A DNA stretch of 64,000 nucleotides from Halalkaliarchaeum desulfuricum (GTDB lineage: Archaea > Halobacteriota > Halobacteria > Halobacteriales > Haloferacaceae): contig NZ_CP025066.1 in assembly GCF_002952775.1 (NCBI RefSeq), forward strand, positions 372,001-436,000, given 5' to 3'. The position numbers were made by a program, and so were the translations under genes. Each line of letters opens with the position of its first letter. The stretch's first letter is position 1. A model generated the notes under the pieces. That model was not told where the DNA came from. It worked only from the letters and a program-made list of their open reading frames with translations, and ran no database searches. Below, in pieces: positions 25,363 to 34,007 of this stretch.

Positions 25363-26132
25363 GTCGTCTCACCCGAGGGGATCGCGTAGTAGTCGCTGAC
25401 GTAATCCAGCGCGCGGTTCGTCGAGAACGTGAGCACGAAGTAGATCGCACTGATAAACAGGATGATCTCCAGCACCGCGGTGTTGCCCTCCGCGGTGGTG
25501 AACAGCTGATAGCTGCGGGTCAGTAGCTCCGCGAGGCCGATCGCGAAGACAATACTCGTGTCCTTTAACACGATGGTCACTTCGTTTTGAAAGCCCGGCA
25601 CCGAGCGTCGGAGCGCCTGCGGAACGACGACGTGTCGAACCGCATTGCGTTTCGTCATGCCGATGGCCCTGGCCGCCTCGAGCTGGCCGCTGTGGACGCT
25701 TTGTAAAGACGCGCGAAAGATCTGTGACTGGTAGGCGCCGCTACGGAGGCCGAGCCCGAGGATGCCGGCGACGACCGCGCCGGAGATGGTCGTAAAGCCG
25801 AAGTAGAGGTCCGGAGCGCGAAGGATGAAGTACATGAAAATCAGGATAACGACGATCGGTGTTCCCCGGAGAACGATACCGACCGTCTCGACGAACGTCC
25901 GGCTGTACCGGCCGCCGTACACCTCGATCGCGCCTGCCGGGAAGCCGACTGCAAATCCCAGGAGGATGCTCGCGATCGTCAACCCGATCGTGACGACCAG
26001 CCCGCCGAAGAGGTAATCCAGGTTGTCGAGGACGTACAGCCAGTCCTCGAGGTCGCCGACGAACAACAGCGTGTCGGCTACTGGACCGAATAGCGAGCCC
26101 GGGATCGTCACGGAACCCGCCGCGGACGGCAT
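25359..26132 (-). CDS. Polar amino acid ABC transporter permease (first)
   Basis: The 257-residue membrane protein has the five- to six-span fold of the amino acid permease family: GLVVTIGLTIASILLG, a GTPIVVILIFMYF segment and the EAA loop SGQLEAARAIGMTKR that contacts the ATPase. Its ATG overlaps the stop of the binding protein gene by one base, and its end overlaps the ATPase gene. The pairing with a second permease gene in the same operon is typical of histidine, glutamine and arginine importers. Confidence 0.9.
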   Translation of the reverse strand: MPSAAGSVTIPGSLFGPVADTLLFVGDLEDWLYVLDNLDYLFGGLVVTIGLTIASILLGFAVGFPAGAIEVYGGRYSRTFVETVGIVLRGTPIVVILIFMYFILRAPDLYFGFTTISGAVVAGILGLGLRSGAYQSQIFRASLQSVHSGQLEAARAIGMTKRNAVRHVVVPQALRRSVPGFQNEVTIVLKDTSIVFAIGLAELLTRSYQLFTTAEGNTAVLEIILFISAIYFVLTFSTNRALDYVSDYYAIPSGETT

Positions 26133-26920
26133 TACTCGCCGAACCAGCGGGCGGTGATCTCCTCGTAGGTTCCGTCGTCCTGGACCACAGCGAGGCCATC
26201 GTTGAGCCCGGCCTGGACGTCTTCGTCGGCCTGCCGGATGCCGAACCCGAACTGCTCGCCAGTCTCGAAGACGAACGCGACCTCGACGTCACGCTGGGCG
26301 GCGAACGTCTCGGCCACCGGCTGGTCGAGTACGATCGCGTCGATGTTCTCGTTTTCGAGGTCCTGGACTGCCAGCACGTAGTTCCCGTACCGACTGAAGT
26401 CGTCCTCGGTGATGATCCCCGGCTCGATGAGCTCGCTTTCGACGACACCCGCTCCGGTGGTCCCCTCCTGGGCGCCGACCGTCACACCATCGAAGTCGCC
26501 GAAGGAGGTCGGCTGGAAGTCGCCGCCCTCACGGACGAGAACCGTCTGGTCTGCGCTGTAGTACGGGTTCGAGAAGGCGATCGACTCCTGGCGATCCTCG
26601 GTGATCGTCATCGCGGCGGCGATCACGTCGATCCGCTCGTTTTGCAGCGCCGGAATGAGCGAGGAGAACTCGAACTCCTCCCACTCGTCGAGTTCGTAGT
26701 CGGTCTCGGCGACGACCGCCTCGAGCAGGTCGATGTCGTACCCGACAAGTTCGCCGTCCTCGATCATCTCGAACGGCGGGAAGCCCGGGGCGGTGCCCGG
26801 CGTCAGCAGGTCGTCGCCACCCAGACAGCCTGCGGTGGCAGTCAATCCGGCGACGGCGGACCCTCCAGTCAGTTGCAAGTACGTCCGACGGCTTACGGAA
26901 TCGGTGACGTGGCGTGTCAT
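26132..26920 (-). CDS. Polar amino acid-binding lipoprotein of an ABC importer
   Basis: The 262-residue protein begins with a twin-arginine lipoprotein signal (SRRTYLQLTGG, then a lipobox ending AGC near residue 32). The mature part has the family-3 solute-binding fold: GTAPGFPPFEMIEDGELVGYDID, FSSLIPALQNERIDVIAAAM and GFGIRQADEDVQ. The motif order is that of binding proteins for glutamine, arginine or histidine. An ATG at 26920 is preferred over the TTG four codons upstream. It is the first gene of the operon followed by permease, ATPase and permease. Confidence 0.9.
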   Translation of the reverse strand: MTRHVTDSVSRRTYLQLTGGSAVAGLTATAGCLGGDDLLTPGTAPGFPPFEMIEDGELVGYDIDLLEAVVAETDYELDEWEEFEFSSLIPALQNERIDVIAAAMTITEDRQESIAFSNPYYSADQTVLVREGGDFQPTSFGDFDGVTVGAQEGTTGAGVVESELIEPGIITEDDFSRYGNYVLAVQDLENENIDAIVLDQPVAETFAAQRDVEVAFVFETGEQFGFGIRQADEDVQAGLNDGLAVVQDDGTYEEITARWFGE

Positions 26921-27024
26921 ACTCAGTTGCAACGGCGAGGAGCGGTTTCAACCTTTCTGGTGTCGACGCACTCGCAAATTTTGCACGGGCAAGGCGACAA
27001 CCGGCGATGATTCGACTCGGCGGA

Positions 27025-27906
27025 TCAGTCCGCATCCGTCACGCCGGAACGCGAAGCCGACGTTGGAGATTCCCGCCCGAGCAGCCACGCGGCGGCGGCG
27101 ACGCCGACGAGCGCCCCGGCGAGCACGAGCAGGTTGACGAGTTGCCACGTCGCGTCGTAGAGAACCAAGTCACGACCGAGCAACAGCGTCCCAACGAGCA
27201 GCGCGATCGCGGCGATGGTGAGAGCGCGGACCCGGTCCGAACCGGGAAATCCGCCCCGTTCGTACGTGTCAACCACGACCGAGAGCAGCGCCAGATATCC
27301 GGAAAGCGACAGACCGTAAAACCACGCTTGCGCCCCGGGGGAGTACGTGAGCAGGGGGATCGCCCGGGAGAAGACTGCGCCGGCCAAAAGCAATCCGAGC
27401 GCGGCGAAAAGCGTCAGCCGAACCCGGCGAACCGAGGGGCCCCTACCGTCGGATCCGGCCCAGAACGTCGCGAGCCCGAGAAACGTGAAGATGAGCAGCG
27501 CGACCACCAGATGGAGCGCATGAGTCGACATCGTGTAGCCGCCGGGGACGAGCCCGCCGACGGTGACGGTGACGGCCCCGACTGCGATCTGCAGCGGCAA
27601 CACGACCACTGCGAGGGTGGCTGCAAGCCGGATTCGGCGGTCGTCCAGTCGCCACGCCCAGCCCGCCATGCCGATGATGAAAAACCCGGTGACCATCGCC
27701 CACACGCGGTGGAACCACTCCACGAAGTCGGGATTGAACGTGAGCGCCGGCACCAGCTGATCGGAACAGAGGGGCCACTGCGCCTGACACGCCAGCCCGG
27801 ATCCGGTCGCGGCCGTGTACACGCCGATTGCAAACAGCGCGAGCGTCATCCCGGTGGTGAGGCCCGCGTACCGCCGAAACGTGAGCCAATCGGGGCGGAG
27901 ACTCAT
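27025..27906 (-). CDS. ctaA: CtaA/COX15-type heme A synthase homologue
   Basis: The 293-residue membrane protein has about eight spans. The first half carries the family signature: the extracellular cysteine pair in GSGLACQAQWPLC, a heme-ligand histidine in EWFHRVWAM and a second in STHALHLVVAL. CtaA oxidises heme O to heme A for terminal oxidases. In Bacillus CtaA each half supplies two histidines; the second half here has no histidine at all, so only one heme site of the usual type can form. The ATG at 27906 is chosen because the upstream part of the frame is not family-like. It diverges from the M24 homologue. Confidence 0.82.
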   Translation of the reverse strand: MSLRPDWLTFRRYAGLTTGMTLALFAIGVYTAATGSGLACQAQWPLCSDQLVPALTFNPDFVEWFHRVWAMVTGFFIIGMAGWAWRLDDRRIRLAATLAVVVLPLQIAVGAVTVTVGGLVPGGYTMSTHALHLVVALLIFTFLGLATFWAGSDGRGPSVRRVRLTLFAALGLLLAGAVFSRAIPLLTYSPGAQAWFYGLSLSGYLALLSVVVDTYERGGFPGSDRVRALTIAAIALLVGTLLLGRDLVLYDATWQLVNLLVLAGALVGVAAAAWLLGRESPTSASRSGVTDAD

Positions 27907-28018
27907 TGAAACACTGTCGGGGTGGCGGCTACTTGAGCGTTTCAGTCGCAGGAGTCCACCTGATTCGAATCCCGCAGGGCACACGCCGCATTCAAGTCGG
28001 CGACAACGAAGCTACAGT

Positions 28019-29164
28019 ATGGTCGATCTCGACGAACGGGCCGCCCGACTCGACGGATTCCTCGAGGAACGTGGCCTCGAGGCAGTGTGGTTCGCCCGAC
28101 CCAACGGCTTCGCGTGGCTCACCGGCGGCAGCAACGTCGTCGATCGCGACGCCCCGGTCGGCGTCGCCGCCGCCGGCTACGACGGGGAGTTCCGCGTCGT
28201 AACCGACAACATCGAAGGGGAGCGCATCGCCGCGGAGGCGGTTCCCGACGCCTTCACTGTCGAGGAAACACCCTGGTATTCGAGCAGTCTCGCAGAAGCC
28301 GTCGCCGAACACTCCCCGACCCCGGCGGCGGCGGACGTTCCAGTTCCCGGATTCGACGAGTTCGACCCGGGTCGGCTCCGGCAGCCGCTCTCCGAGACGG
28401 ACACGGATCAGTATCGCGAACTCGGAGGGGAGGTCGCCGCAGCCGTCGAGAGTGTCTGTCGGGAACTCGAACCCGGGGACACGGAACACGAAGTCGCCGC
28501 GGGGATCCGGATTGCGCTTGCCGCCGGGAACGTCGAGGCGCCGGTCGTGCTCGTCGGCGGCGGCGAACGCGCACGGAAGTACCGACATTACACGCCCACC
28601 GACGCCGAACTCGGCGACTACGCGCTGGTATCGGTCACCGCCGAGCGGGGCGGGCTGTACGTCTCCTGTACACGAACCGTCGCGTTCGATCCGCCCGACT
28701 GGCTCCGCGAGCGGTTCCGGACTGCTGCACGAGTCGAAGCGACGGCGCTTGCGGCCACGCGGGCGGCCGCTGAACGCGGCACAAACGAACCAGGGACGAA
28801 CGGCACTCCCGAAACCGCCGGCGACGTGTTCGCAGCGATCCAGCGGGCGTACGACGCGCTCGGCTGGAACGGAGAGTGGCGCGACCACCATCAGGGAGGC
28901 GCCGCCGGCTACGCCGGCCGGGAATGGATCGCAACGCCGGACGCCGAAGAGCCGGTGTACGCGCCGATGGCGTACGCCTGGAACCCCACCGTCCAGGGAG
29001 CCAAAAGCGAGGACACCGTCCTGATCGACGATGGATTCGAAACGCTGACGGAAACCGGAGACTGGCCGACCCTCGAGGTGGAGGCTGTCCCGGAAGCGCT
29101 ACCGGAATCGGTCGAGTCACCCACGCTGAGCCGACACGCTCCGGTCGATTTCAGTGGCCGATGA
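28019..29164 (+). CDS. M24 (creatinase/Xaa-Pro peptidase) family protein lacking metal ligands
   Basis: The 381-residue cytoplasmic protein has a creatinase-type N-terminal domain (ARLDGFLEERGLEAVWFARPNGFAWLTGG) and a pita-bread C-terminal domain. Metal-dependent members need two aspartates in a D-G--Y--D-TRT context; here that site reads VTAERGGLYVSCTRTV, so both are replaced. The H of DHHQGG is kept, but the central E-x-G is AYAWNP. It is therefore likely a catalytically altered or metal-independent member, as creatinase itself is. No partner gene suggests a substrate. Confidence 0.72.
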   Translation: MVDLDERAARLDGFLEERGLEAVWFARPNGFAWLTGGSNVVDRDAPVGVAAAGYDGEFRVVTDNIEGERIAAEAVPDAFTVEETPWYSSSLAEAVAEHSPTPAAADVPVPGFDEFDPGRLRQPLSETDTDQYRELGGEVAAAVESVCRELEPGDTEHEVAAGIRIALAAGNVEAPVVLVGGGERARKYRHYTPTDAELGDYALVSVTAERGGLYVSCTRTVAFDPPDWLRERFRTAARVEATALAATRAAAERGTNEPGTNGTPETAGDVFAAIQRAYDALGWNGEWRDHHQGGAAGYAGREWIATPDAEEPVYAPMAYAWNPTVQGAKSEDTVLIDDGFETLTETGDWPTLEVEAVPEALPESVESPTLSRHAPVDFSGR

Positions 29165-29200
29165 GAAACCTATTTGTCGAAGGGCTGATACAGGGCGGAC

Positions 29201-30277
29201 ATGACCTGGTACGCGATCGACGCGGTCGACGACGCGATCGACGCGACCCGTCGGTTCCTGTTCCCGTTTAGCCTGGTCCGCTGGGTCAAACTCGCGGTGA
29301 TCGTCCTCTTCATCGGCGGCGGCAGCGCGAGCAACGCCTCGAACGTTCCCTCCGCGGGCGGGGAGTTCACGCTGCCCGACGGGTTTCCGGCAGACGGACC
29401 CGCGGCTCCGAACGGAGCCGCTCTGCCCGGCGATCCGTTCGCCGTACCGGAGTTCCTCCTCGCGATCGTCGCCGGGATCGTCGTCCTTGCGGTGTTGCTT
29501 TCGATCGTCTCGACGGTACTGGAGTTCGTCTTCTATGACGCCCTCCGGACGAACGACGTCCTGCTTTGGGATCCGTTCAAGCGTCGGTTCCTCCAGGGCA
29601 TCCGGCTCATCCTCTTTCAGATCGGCGTCAGCGTGCTGGTCTTTGCGCCGGTTGCCCTGGCGGGCTACGGCCTGTACGTGGCCGACCCGGCGGTTCCCTC
29701 CCGGCTGGCGGTGTTCGTTCTGGCCGGCCTGGTGCTGTTGGGAGTGTTCCTGCTCTGGCTGCTGGTGTTGACCTTCACTGACGACTTCGTCGTCCCGATC
29801 ATGGTGCTCGAAGACGAGACCGTCCTCGGCGCCTGGAGCCGGTTCTGGCCGACGCTTTCGGGCGAGTGGGTGCAGTTTCTGGTGTACCTGGTGGTGTACT
29901 TCCTTCTGGCGCTCGGCATCGGCATCGGCCAGAGCATCGTGACGCTCGTTCTGGCGGGGATCGTGGTCGCGCTGGGAGCGATCGCCGGGCTGGTGATCGT
30001 CGGTCTCATGGGTGGTCTCGCCGTCGCAGTCGAATCCGCAGTCGGCCTTGCGCTTCTGGGACTGCTGGTGCTGTTCGTGATCCTCGCGCTGGCCGTGGTG
30101 ATCCTCCCCATCCGGATCCTGGTGGTAACCTACCTGACGACCTACCAGCTTGCGGTTCTGGGCGGCGCAAATCGGACGTTCATGCTGCTTCCCGACTCGG
30201 TACTCCCGGATCCCGACGCGATAGACGACGGTGGGGACCGCGGCGGGAATCGAGGCGAGGCCGACAGCCCAGCCTAG
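29201..30277 (+). CDS. Haloarchaeal multi-span membrane protein (DUF7544-like)
   Basis: The 358-residue protein starts with a conserved MTWYAIDAVDDAIDATRRFLFPF segment that I associate with DUF7544, then about six hydrophobic segments, including an inward loop FVFYDALRTNDVLLWDPFKRR. Related bacterial proteins are loosely called glycerophosphoryl diester phosphodiesterase membrane domains, but no enzyme motif is present. Function unknown. It follows the M24 homologue on the same strand and converges with adkA. Confidence 0.65.
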   Translation: MTWYAIDAVDDAIDATRRFLFPFSLVRWVKLAVIVLFIGGGSASNASNVPSAGGEFTLPDGFPADGPAAPNGAALPGDPFAVPEFLLAIVAGIVVLAVLLSIVSTVLEFVFYDALRTNDVLLWDPFKRRFLQGIRLILFQIGVSVLVFAPVALAGYGLYVADPAVPSRLAVFVLAGLVLLGVFLLWLLVLTFTDDFVVPIMVLEDETVLGAWSRFWPTLSGEWVQFLVYLVVYFLLALGIGIGQSIVTLVLAGIVVALGAIAGLVIVGLMGGLAVAVESAVGLALLGLLVLFVILALAVVILPIRILVVTYLTTYQLAVLGGANRTFMLLPDSVLPDPDAIDDGGDRGGNRGEADSPA

Positions 30278-30298
30278 CGGAACGGAACCGGCCTGGCG

Positions 30299-30877
30299 TC
30301 ACTCGACGGGATCGCCCTCGGTGACGATGGCGACGAGGTCCGCGGCTGCGTCCTCGATGGAGGACTCGTTTTCGACCATTCGAACCGGCGCGTCCGTCTG
30401 CATGGCGTACGACATCGCCGCCGTGCGGGTCAGGTCCTGATGGAAATCGATCGAGTGGACGCCGGTCTCGCGGTAGGACCGGTAGCTCGCCTCCTCGCGT
30501 CGCGAGGCAATCGTCTCCGGCGACGCCTCGATCAACACGAACCGGTCGGGATCGACGTCCCGAAGCGACGACCTGGACAGCCCGGGCAGATAGCCGTGGA
30601 CCGTCGCGACCGCGAGATGAGTGTTGAGGATCACTGCCCGTCCGCGGGCGCGACCTGCGACGTACTCGGCAGATCGACGCTGCAACAGCTGGAGGTCGCG
30701 CTGACTCAGCTTCGAAAGTTCGTCACGGTCCCTCGTGAGACCGCGGGCGGCGGCCTTCTCGAGCATTACGTCGCCGAAGTTGATGAGTTCGTATCCGTCG
30801 CCGAGTTCCGCCCGTGCGGTTCGACACACCTCCGAGGCGCCGACACCGGGGACGCCGGAAACGACAGTGAGATCCAT
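30299..30877 (-). CDS. adkA: Archaeal-type adenylate kinase AdkA
   Basis: The 192-residue enzyme equilibrates ATP and AMP with ADP. It follows the AdkA pattern of archaea: LTVVSGVPGVGASEV at the N-terminus, INFGDVMLEKA, a TRDRDELSKL segment, ILNTHLAVATVHGYLPGL and a RR near residue 117. The P-loop lysine of most kinases is absent (GVPGVGAS), but archaeal AdkA proteins as a group have GVPGVGGT- or GVPGVGST-like loops, so this is not a defect. The ATG overlaps the stop of the DUF5789 gene by one base, so the two are likely one operon. Confidence 0.88.
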   Translation of the reverse strand: MDLTVVSGVPGVGASEVCRTARAELGDGYELINFGDVMLEKAAARGLTRDRDELSKLSQRDLQLLQRRSAEYVAGRARGRAVILNTHLAVATVHGYLPGLSRSSLRDVDPDRFVLIEASPETIASRREEASYRSYRETGVHSIDFHQDLTRTAAMSYAMQTDAPVRMVENESSIEDAAADLVAIVTEGDPVE

Positions 30878-31158
30878 CAAAACGACACCTCCTCGTCGGT
30901 TTCGGGGTTCATGCCCCTGTCGTCGTAGAACTTCCGTCCGATGTACTGCTCGCCCACGAACGTGATCAGCGCGTCGTACAGTTCGTCGACGCTGTCGAAC
31001 TCCGCCTGATCGGTGCGGGAAAGCACCTCAGCGATGGTCTCTGGATCGCCATACATCGCGTCGAGTTCGACATCGCCGACCCCCTCGATTACGGTGTCCC
31101 GATGGGCCGGGAAGTCGAACTCGCGGATGAACAGGTCCCGGGTCTGTGGAAGTCTCAT
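30877..31158 (-). CDS. DUF5789-like small protein
   Basis: The 93-residue acidic protein fits the haloarchaeal DUF5789 group, related to DUF2795: EFDFPAHRDTVIEGVGDVELDA, an EVLSRTDQAEFDSVDELYDAL helix and YIGRKFYDDR. Such proteins are small helical bundles of unknown function, often beside housekeeping genes. The ATG at 31158 is preferred over an upstream in-frame alternative because it aligns with the domain start. It is translationally coupled to adkA. Confidence 0.7.
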   Translation of the reverse strand: MRLPQTRDLFIREFDFPAHRDTVIEGVGDVELDAMYGDPETIAEVLSRTDQAEFDSVDELYDALITFVGEQYIGRKFYDDRGMNPETDEEVSF

Positions 31159-31253
31159 GCAGATTGTTATTGTCCCACATGACATATAAGTGTGTCAGGC
31201 CCCCATCACCGCAACCGAAACGCTTTCACGGCGATGTACGGAAGCGATAGACG

Positions 31254-31763
31254 ATGCGGAAAAGTGGTCCGCCGAAGGGGTTGATCTCGTATCTCGTGCT
31301 CGAACTACTCGAAGAGAAACCCCGATACGGGTACGAGATACTCAAGGAAATTTCCGAAATAAGCGGGGATCACTGGGAACCGTCGTACGGGTCGGTGTAT
31401 CCGATCCTTTATAAGTTCGAGGAGAAGGAGTGGGCCCGGCGGATCGAACGGGAGGACGAACCGGACCGCAAGTACTTCGAACTCACCGACGACGGCCGGG
31501 CCGAACTCGAGGGGAAGCGGACCGAGACCGCCGGGAAAGCCAAGGACTTCGCCGACGTCATTCTGGGTTTCTATCACGTGTACGCCGCCGTCGGGACCGA
31601 CGACCGCTTTCGGGTTCCCCAGCGGGACGGTGAGTGGCAGTTCGACGAGGAGTTCAGCGCGTGGATCGTCGAACAGATGATCCGCCACCACGAGCGCGAC
31701 TTCGGGGAGTTCGAGCGGATCGACCTCACGCCCGAGGAGTTCACAGAACGGCACGGACTGTGA
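31254..31763 (+). CDS. PadR family transcription regulator
   Basis: The 169-residue protein has the PadR winged helix at residues about 8-85: LISYLVLELLEEKPRYGYEILKEI, WEPSYGSVYPILYKFEEK and RKYFELTDDGRAEL. A C-terminal helical part of about 75 residues, probably for dimerisation, follows. PadR proteins repress nearby genes and are relieved by small ligands; lipA lies downstream on the same strand 80 bases on, but no operator was recognised. AT-rich sequence with a TATA-like GACATATAAG at about 31180 lies upstream. Confidence 0.85.
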   Translation: MRKSGPPKGLISYLVLELLEEKPRYGYEILKEISEISGDHWEPSYGSVYPILYKFEEKEWARRIEREDEPDRKYFELTDDGRAELEGKRTETAGKAKDFADVILGFYHVYAAVGTDDRFRVPQRDGEWQFDEEFSAWIVEQMIRHHERDFGEFERIDLTPEEFTERHGL

Positions 31764-31843
31764 GCCCCTCGATCCGAGAGGTCGGCTCCCGTCACGGAGC
31801 AGTCGATCCGCACGTTTTTGATTCCACGCACCAACAGTAGCGT

Positions 31844-32776
31844 ATGAGCACCAGGCGCAAGCCGGAGTGGCTGAAGATGCAGGCGCCATCGGGCAACCGG
31901 TTTACGGAGGTCAAATCAGCCCTCCGCGACCGGGATCTCCACACGGTGTGTGAGGAGGCAAACTGCCCGAACATGGGCGAGTGTTGGAGCGGACGCGACG
32001 GCCCCGGAACGGCGACGTTCATGCTGATGGGCGAACGCTGCTCGCGCGGGTGCAACTTCTGTGACGTCCAGACCGGCGGGATGGACCCGCTGGATCCCGA
32101 CGAGCCCGCCGACGTCGCGGCGGCAGTCGAGGAGATCGGACTCGACTACGTCGTCCTCACCTCCGTCGACCGCGACGACCTCCCCGATCAGGGCGCGGGC
32201 CACTTCGCCGAGACGATCAGGGAAATAACGCGGGCGGCCCCCGAAACCCTCGTGGAGGTGTTGATCCCGGATTTTCAAGGCGAGCCCGACCTGGTCCGGA
32301 AGATCATCGACGCCGAGCCCGACGTGATCGCACACAACGTCGAGACCGTCGAACGGCTCCAGTGGCCCGTCAGGGATCGGCGGGCCGGCTACGAACAGTC
32401 GCTTTCCGTGCTCGATCAGGTCCGCCGCGAGTCGGACGCGTACACGAAAACCAGCATCATGCTCGGACTCGGAGAGTACGACCACGAGGTGTACCAGACG
32501 CTCGTCGACCTCAGGGAGATCGGCGTCGACATCGTCACGTTCGGCCAGTACCTGCAGCCCTCCAGGTCACACCTCGACGTTTTCGCGTACGTCCACCCCG
32601 ACGTCTTCGATACCTGGCGGCGGGTCGCAGAGGAGGAACTCGGCTTCAGCTACTGCGCCTCGGGCCCGATGGTCAGATCCTCCTACAGGGCCGGCGAACT
32701 GTTCGTGGAGGCGCTGGCCCGGGAAGAAGAAAATCTCGACGAGGCCCGTCGCATCGCCCGAGCAGCGAGCCAGTAG
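31844..32776 (+). CDS. lipA: Lipoyl synthase (radical SAM)
   Basis: This 310-residue enzyme inserts two sulfurs into protein-bound octanoyl groups to make lipoate. It has the auxiliary cluster motif CEEANCPNMGEC (residues about 36-47), the radical SAM motif CSRGCNFC (about 66-73) and the C-terminal RSSY. It sits just before pdhA-pdhB-pdhC-lpd, whose E2 subunit needs lipoate, so the genes form a functional unit. The TATA-like CGTTTTTGATT at about 31812 supports the ATG. Confidence 0.95.
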   Translation: MSTRRKPEWLKMQAPSGNRFTEVKSALRDRDLHTVCEEANCPNMGECWSGRDGPGTATFMLMGERCSRGCNFCDVQTGGMDPLDPDEPADVAAAVEEIGLDYVVLTSVDRDDLPDQGAGHFAETIREITRAAPETLVEVLIPDFQGEPDLVRKIIDAEPDVIAHNVETVERLQWPVRDRRAGYEQSLSVLDQVRRESDAYTKTSIMLGLGEYDHEVYQTLVDLREIGVDIVTFGQYLQPSRSHLDVFAYVHPDVFDTWRRVAEEELGFSYCASGPMVRSSYRAGELFVEALAREEENLDEARRIARAASQ

Positions 32777-32895
32777 CTGGATCAACGGCGACCCCGGTAC
32801 CGTGGCCGGCAGTATTTCTCCCCATGAAAAATTATTTACGAAACTTCTATTACTCGAGCGGCGAGATTCACCCGTATGCGTAGGTGGGTCCGACC

Positions 32896-34005
32896 GTGAG
32901 CGTACTCGAGCGCGATCCAAGGGACGACATGTATCGAATTCTCGACGAGGACGGCACGGCTGTCGGTGAGGTTCCCGATCTCGAGGAAGAAACGCTGGTC
33001 GGCATGTATCGGCACATGAAACTCGCCCGCCACTTCGACAAGCGGGCGGTCAGCCTCCAGCGCCAGGGGCGGATGGGGACGTATCCGCCGCTGTCCGGAC
33101 AGGAGGCCTCCCAGATCGGGAGCGCGTACGCGCTGGACGAGGACGACTGGATGATCCCCAGCTACCGCGAGCACGGTGGGGCGCTCGTTCGGGGACTCCC
33201 GCTGGAGAAGACGCTGTTGTACTGGATGGGTCACGAGGCGGGCAACTCAGCCCCCGAGGAGGCGAACATCTTCCCGGTCGCGGTGCCGATAGCCTCCCAG
33301 ATCCCGCACGCGACGGGGGCAGCGTGGGCCTCCAAACTCCGCGGCGAGGACGACAAAGCGTTTATCTGTTACTTCGGGGACGGCGCCACTTCCGAGGGCG
33401 ACTTCCACGAGGGGCTCAATTTCGCGGGCGTGTTCGATACCCCGAACGTCTTCTTCTGTAACAACAACCAGTGGGCGATCTCGGTTCCCCGCGAACGTCA
33501 GACCAAATCGGAGACGCTCGCACAGAAGGCCACAGCCTACGGCTTCGAGGGGATCCAGGTCGACGGGATGGATCCGCTGGCGGTCTACGAAGTCACGCGG
33601 GAGGCCGTCGAGAAGGCGAAAGATCCCGACGAGGGCCAGCGCCGACCGACGATGATCGAGGCGGTGCAGTACCGGTTCGGCGCACACACAACCGCCGACG
33701 ATCCCAGCGTCTACCGCGACGAAGAGGAAGTCGAACGCTGGCGGCAGAAAGATCCGATCCCGCGGCTGGAGACGTATCTGAAAAGCGAGGGAATCCTCGA
33801 CGACGACCGGATCGAGGGGATACAGGAGTCGATCGAAGCTCAGGTGGCCGACGCGATCGACGCCGCGGAGTCGACTGCGCGCCCCACCCCCGACGAGATG
33901 TTCGAGAGCGCGTACGCGGAGCTGCCCGATCGGCTCCAAAAGCAGTACGAACAGTTCGAACAGCTTCGCGAAGAACTCGGTGACGAAGCGTTCCTGGAGG
34001 AGTAA
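32896..34005 (+). CDS. pdhA: 2-oxoacid dehydrogenase E1 alpha subunit
   Basis: The 369-residue subunit binds thiamine diphosphate with the motif GDGATSEGDFHEGLNFAGVF (residues about 160-180) and has QRQGRMGTYPPLSGQEASQ near residue 54. With E1 beta it decarboxylates a 2-oxoacid and passes the acyl group to the lipoyl domain of E2. GTG at 32896 is chosen: it gives the usual MSVLERDPR start, and GGTGG lies about ten bases upstream. A GTG at 32884 is an alternative. Haloarchaea mostly oxidise pyruvate with ferredoxin enzymes, so a branched-chain or other 2-oxoacid may be the real substrate. Confidence 0.92.
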   Translation: MSVLERDPRDDMYRILDEDGTAVGEVPDLEEETLVGMYRHMKLARHFDKRAVSLQRQGRMGTYPPLSGQEASQIGSAYALDEDDWMIPSYREHGGALVRGLPLEKTLLYWMGHEAGNSAPEEANIFPVAVPIASQIPHATGAAWASKLRGEDDKAFICYFGDGATSEGDFHEGLNFAGVFDTPNVFFCNNNQWAISVPRERQTKSETLAQKATAYGFEGIQVDGMDPLAVYEVTREAVEKAKDPDEGQRRPTMIEAVQYRFGAHTTADDPSVYRDEEEVERWRQKDPIPRLETYLKSEGILDDDRIEGIQESIEAQVADAIDAAESTARPTPDEMFESAYAELPDRLQKQYEQFEQLREELGDEAFLEE

Positions 34006-34007
34006 TC

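Noticed and set aside
27955-27990. tRNA-like TTCGAATCC segment
   Set aside because: The T-loop-like word has no matching five-pair T-stem, anticodon arm or acceptor stem around it, so it is a chance match.
30299-30877. Adenylate kinase with no lysine in its P-loop
   Set aside because: It looked like a lost catalytic residue, but archaeal AdkA proteins typically have a GVPGVGGT-like loop, so the absence is a family trait.
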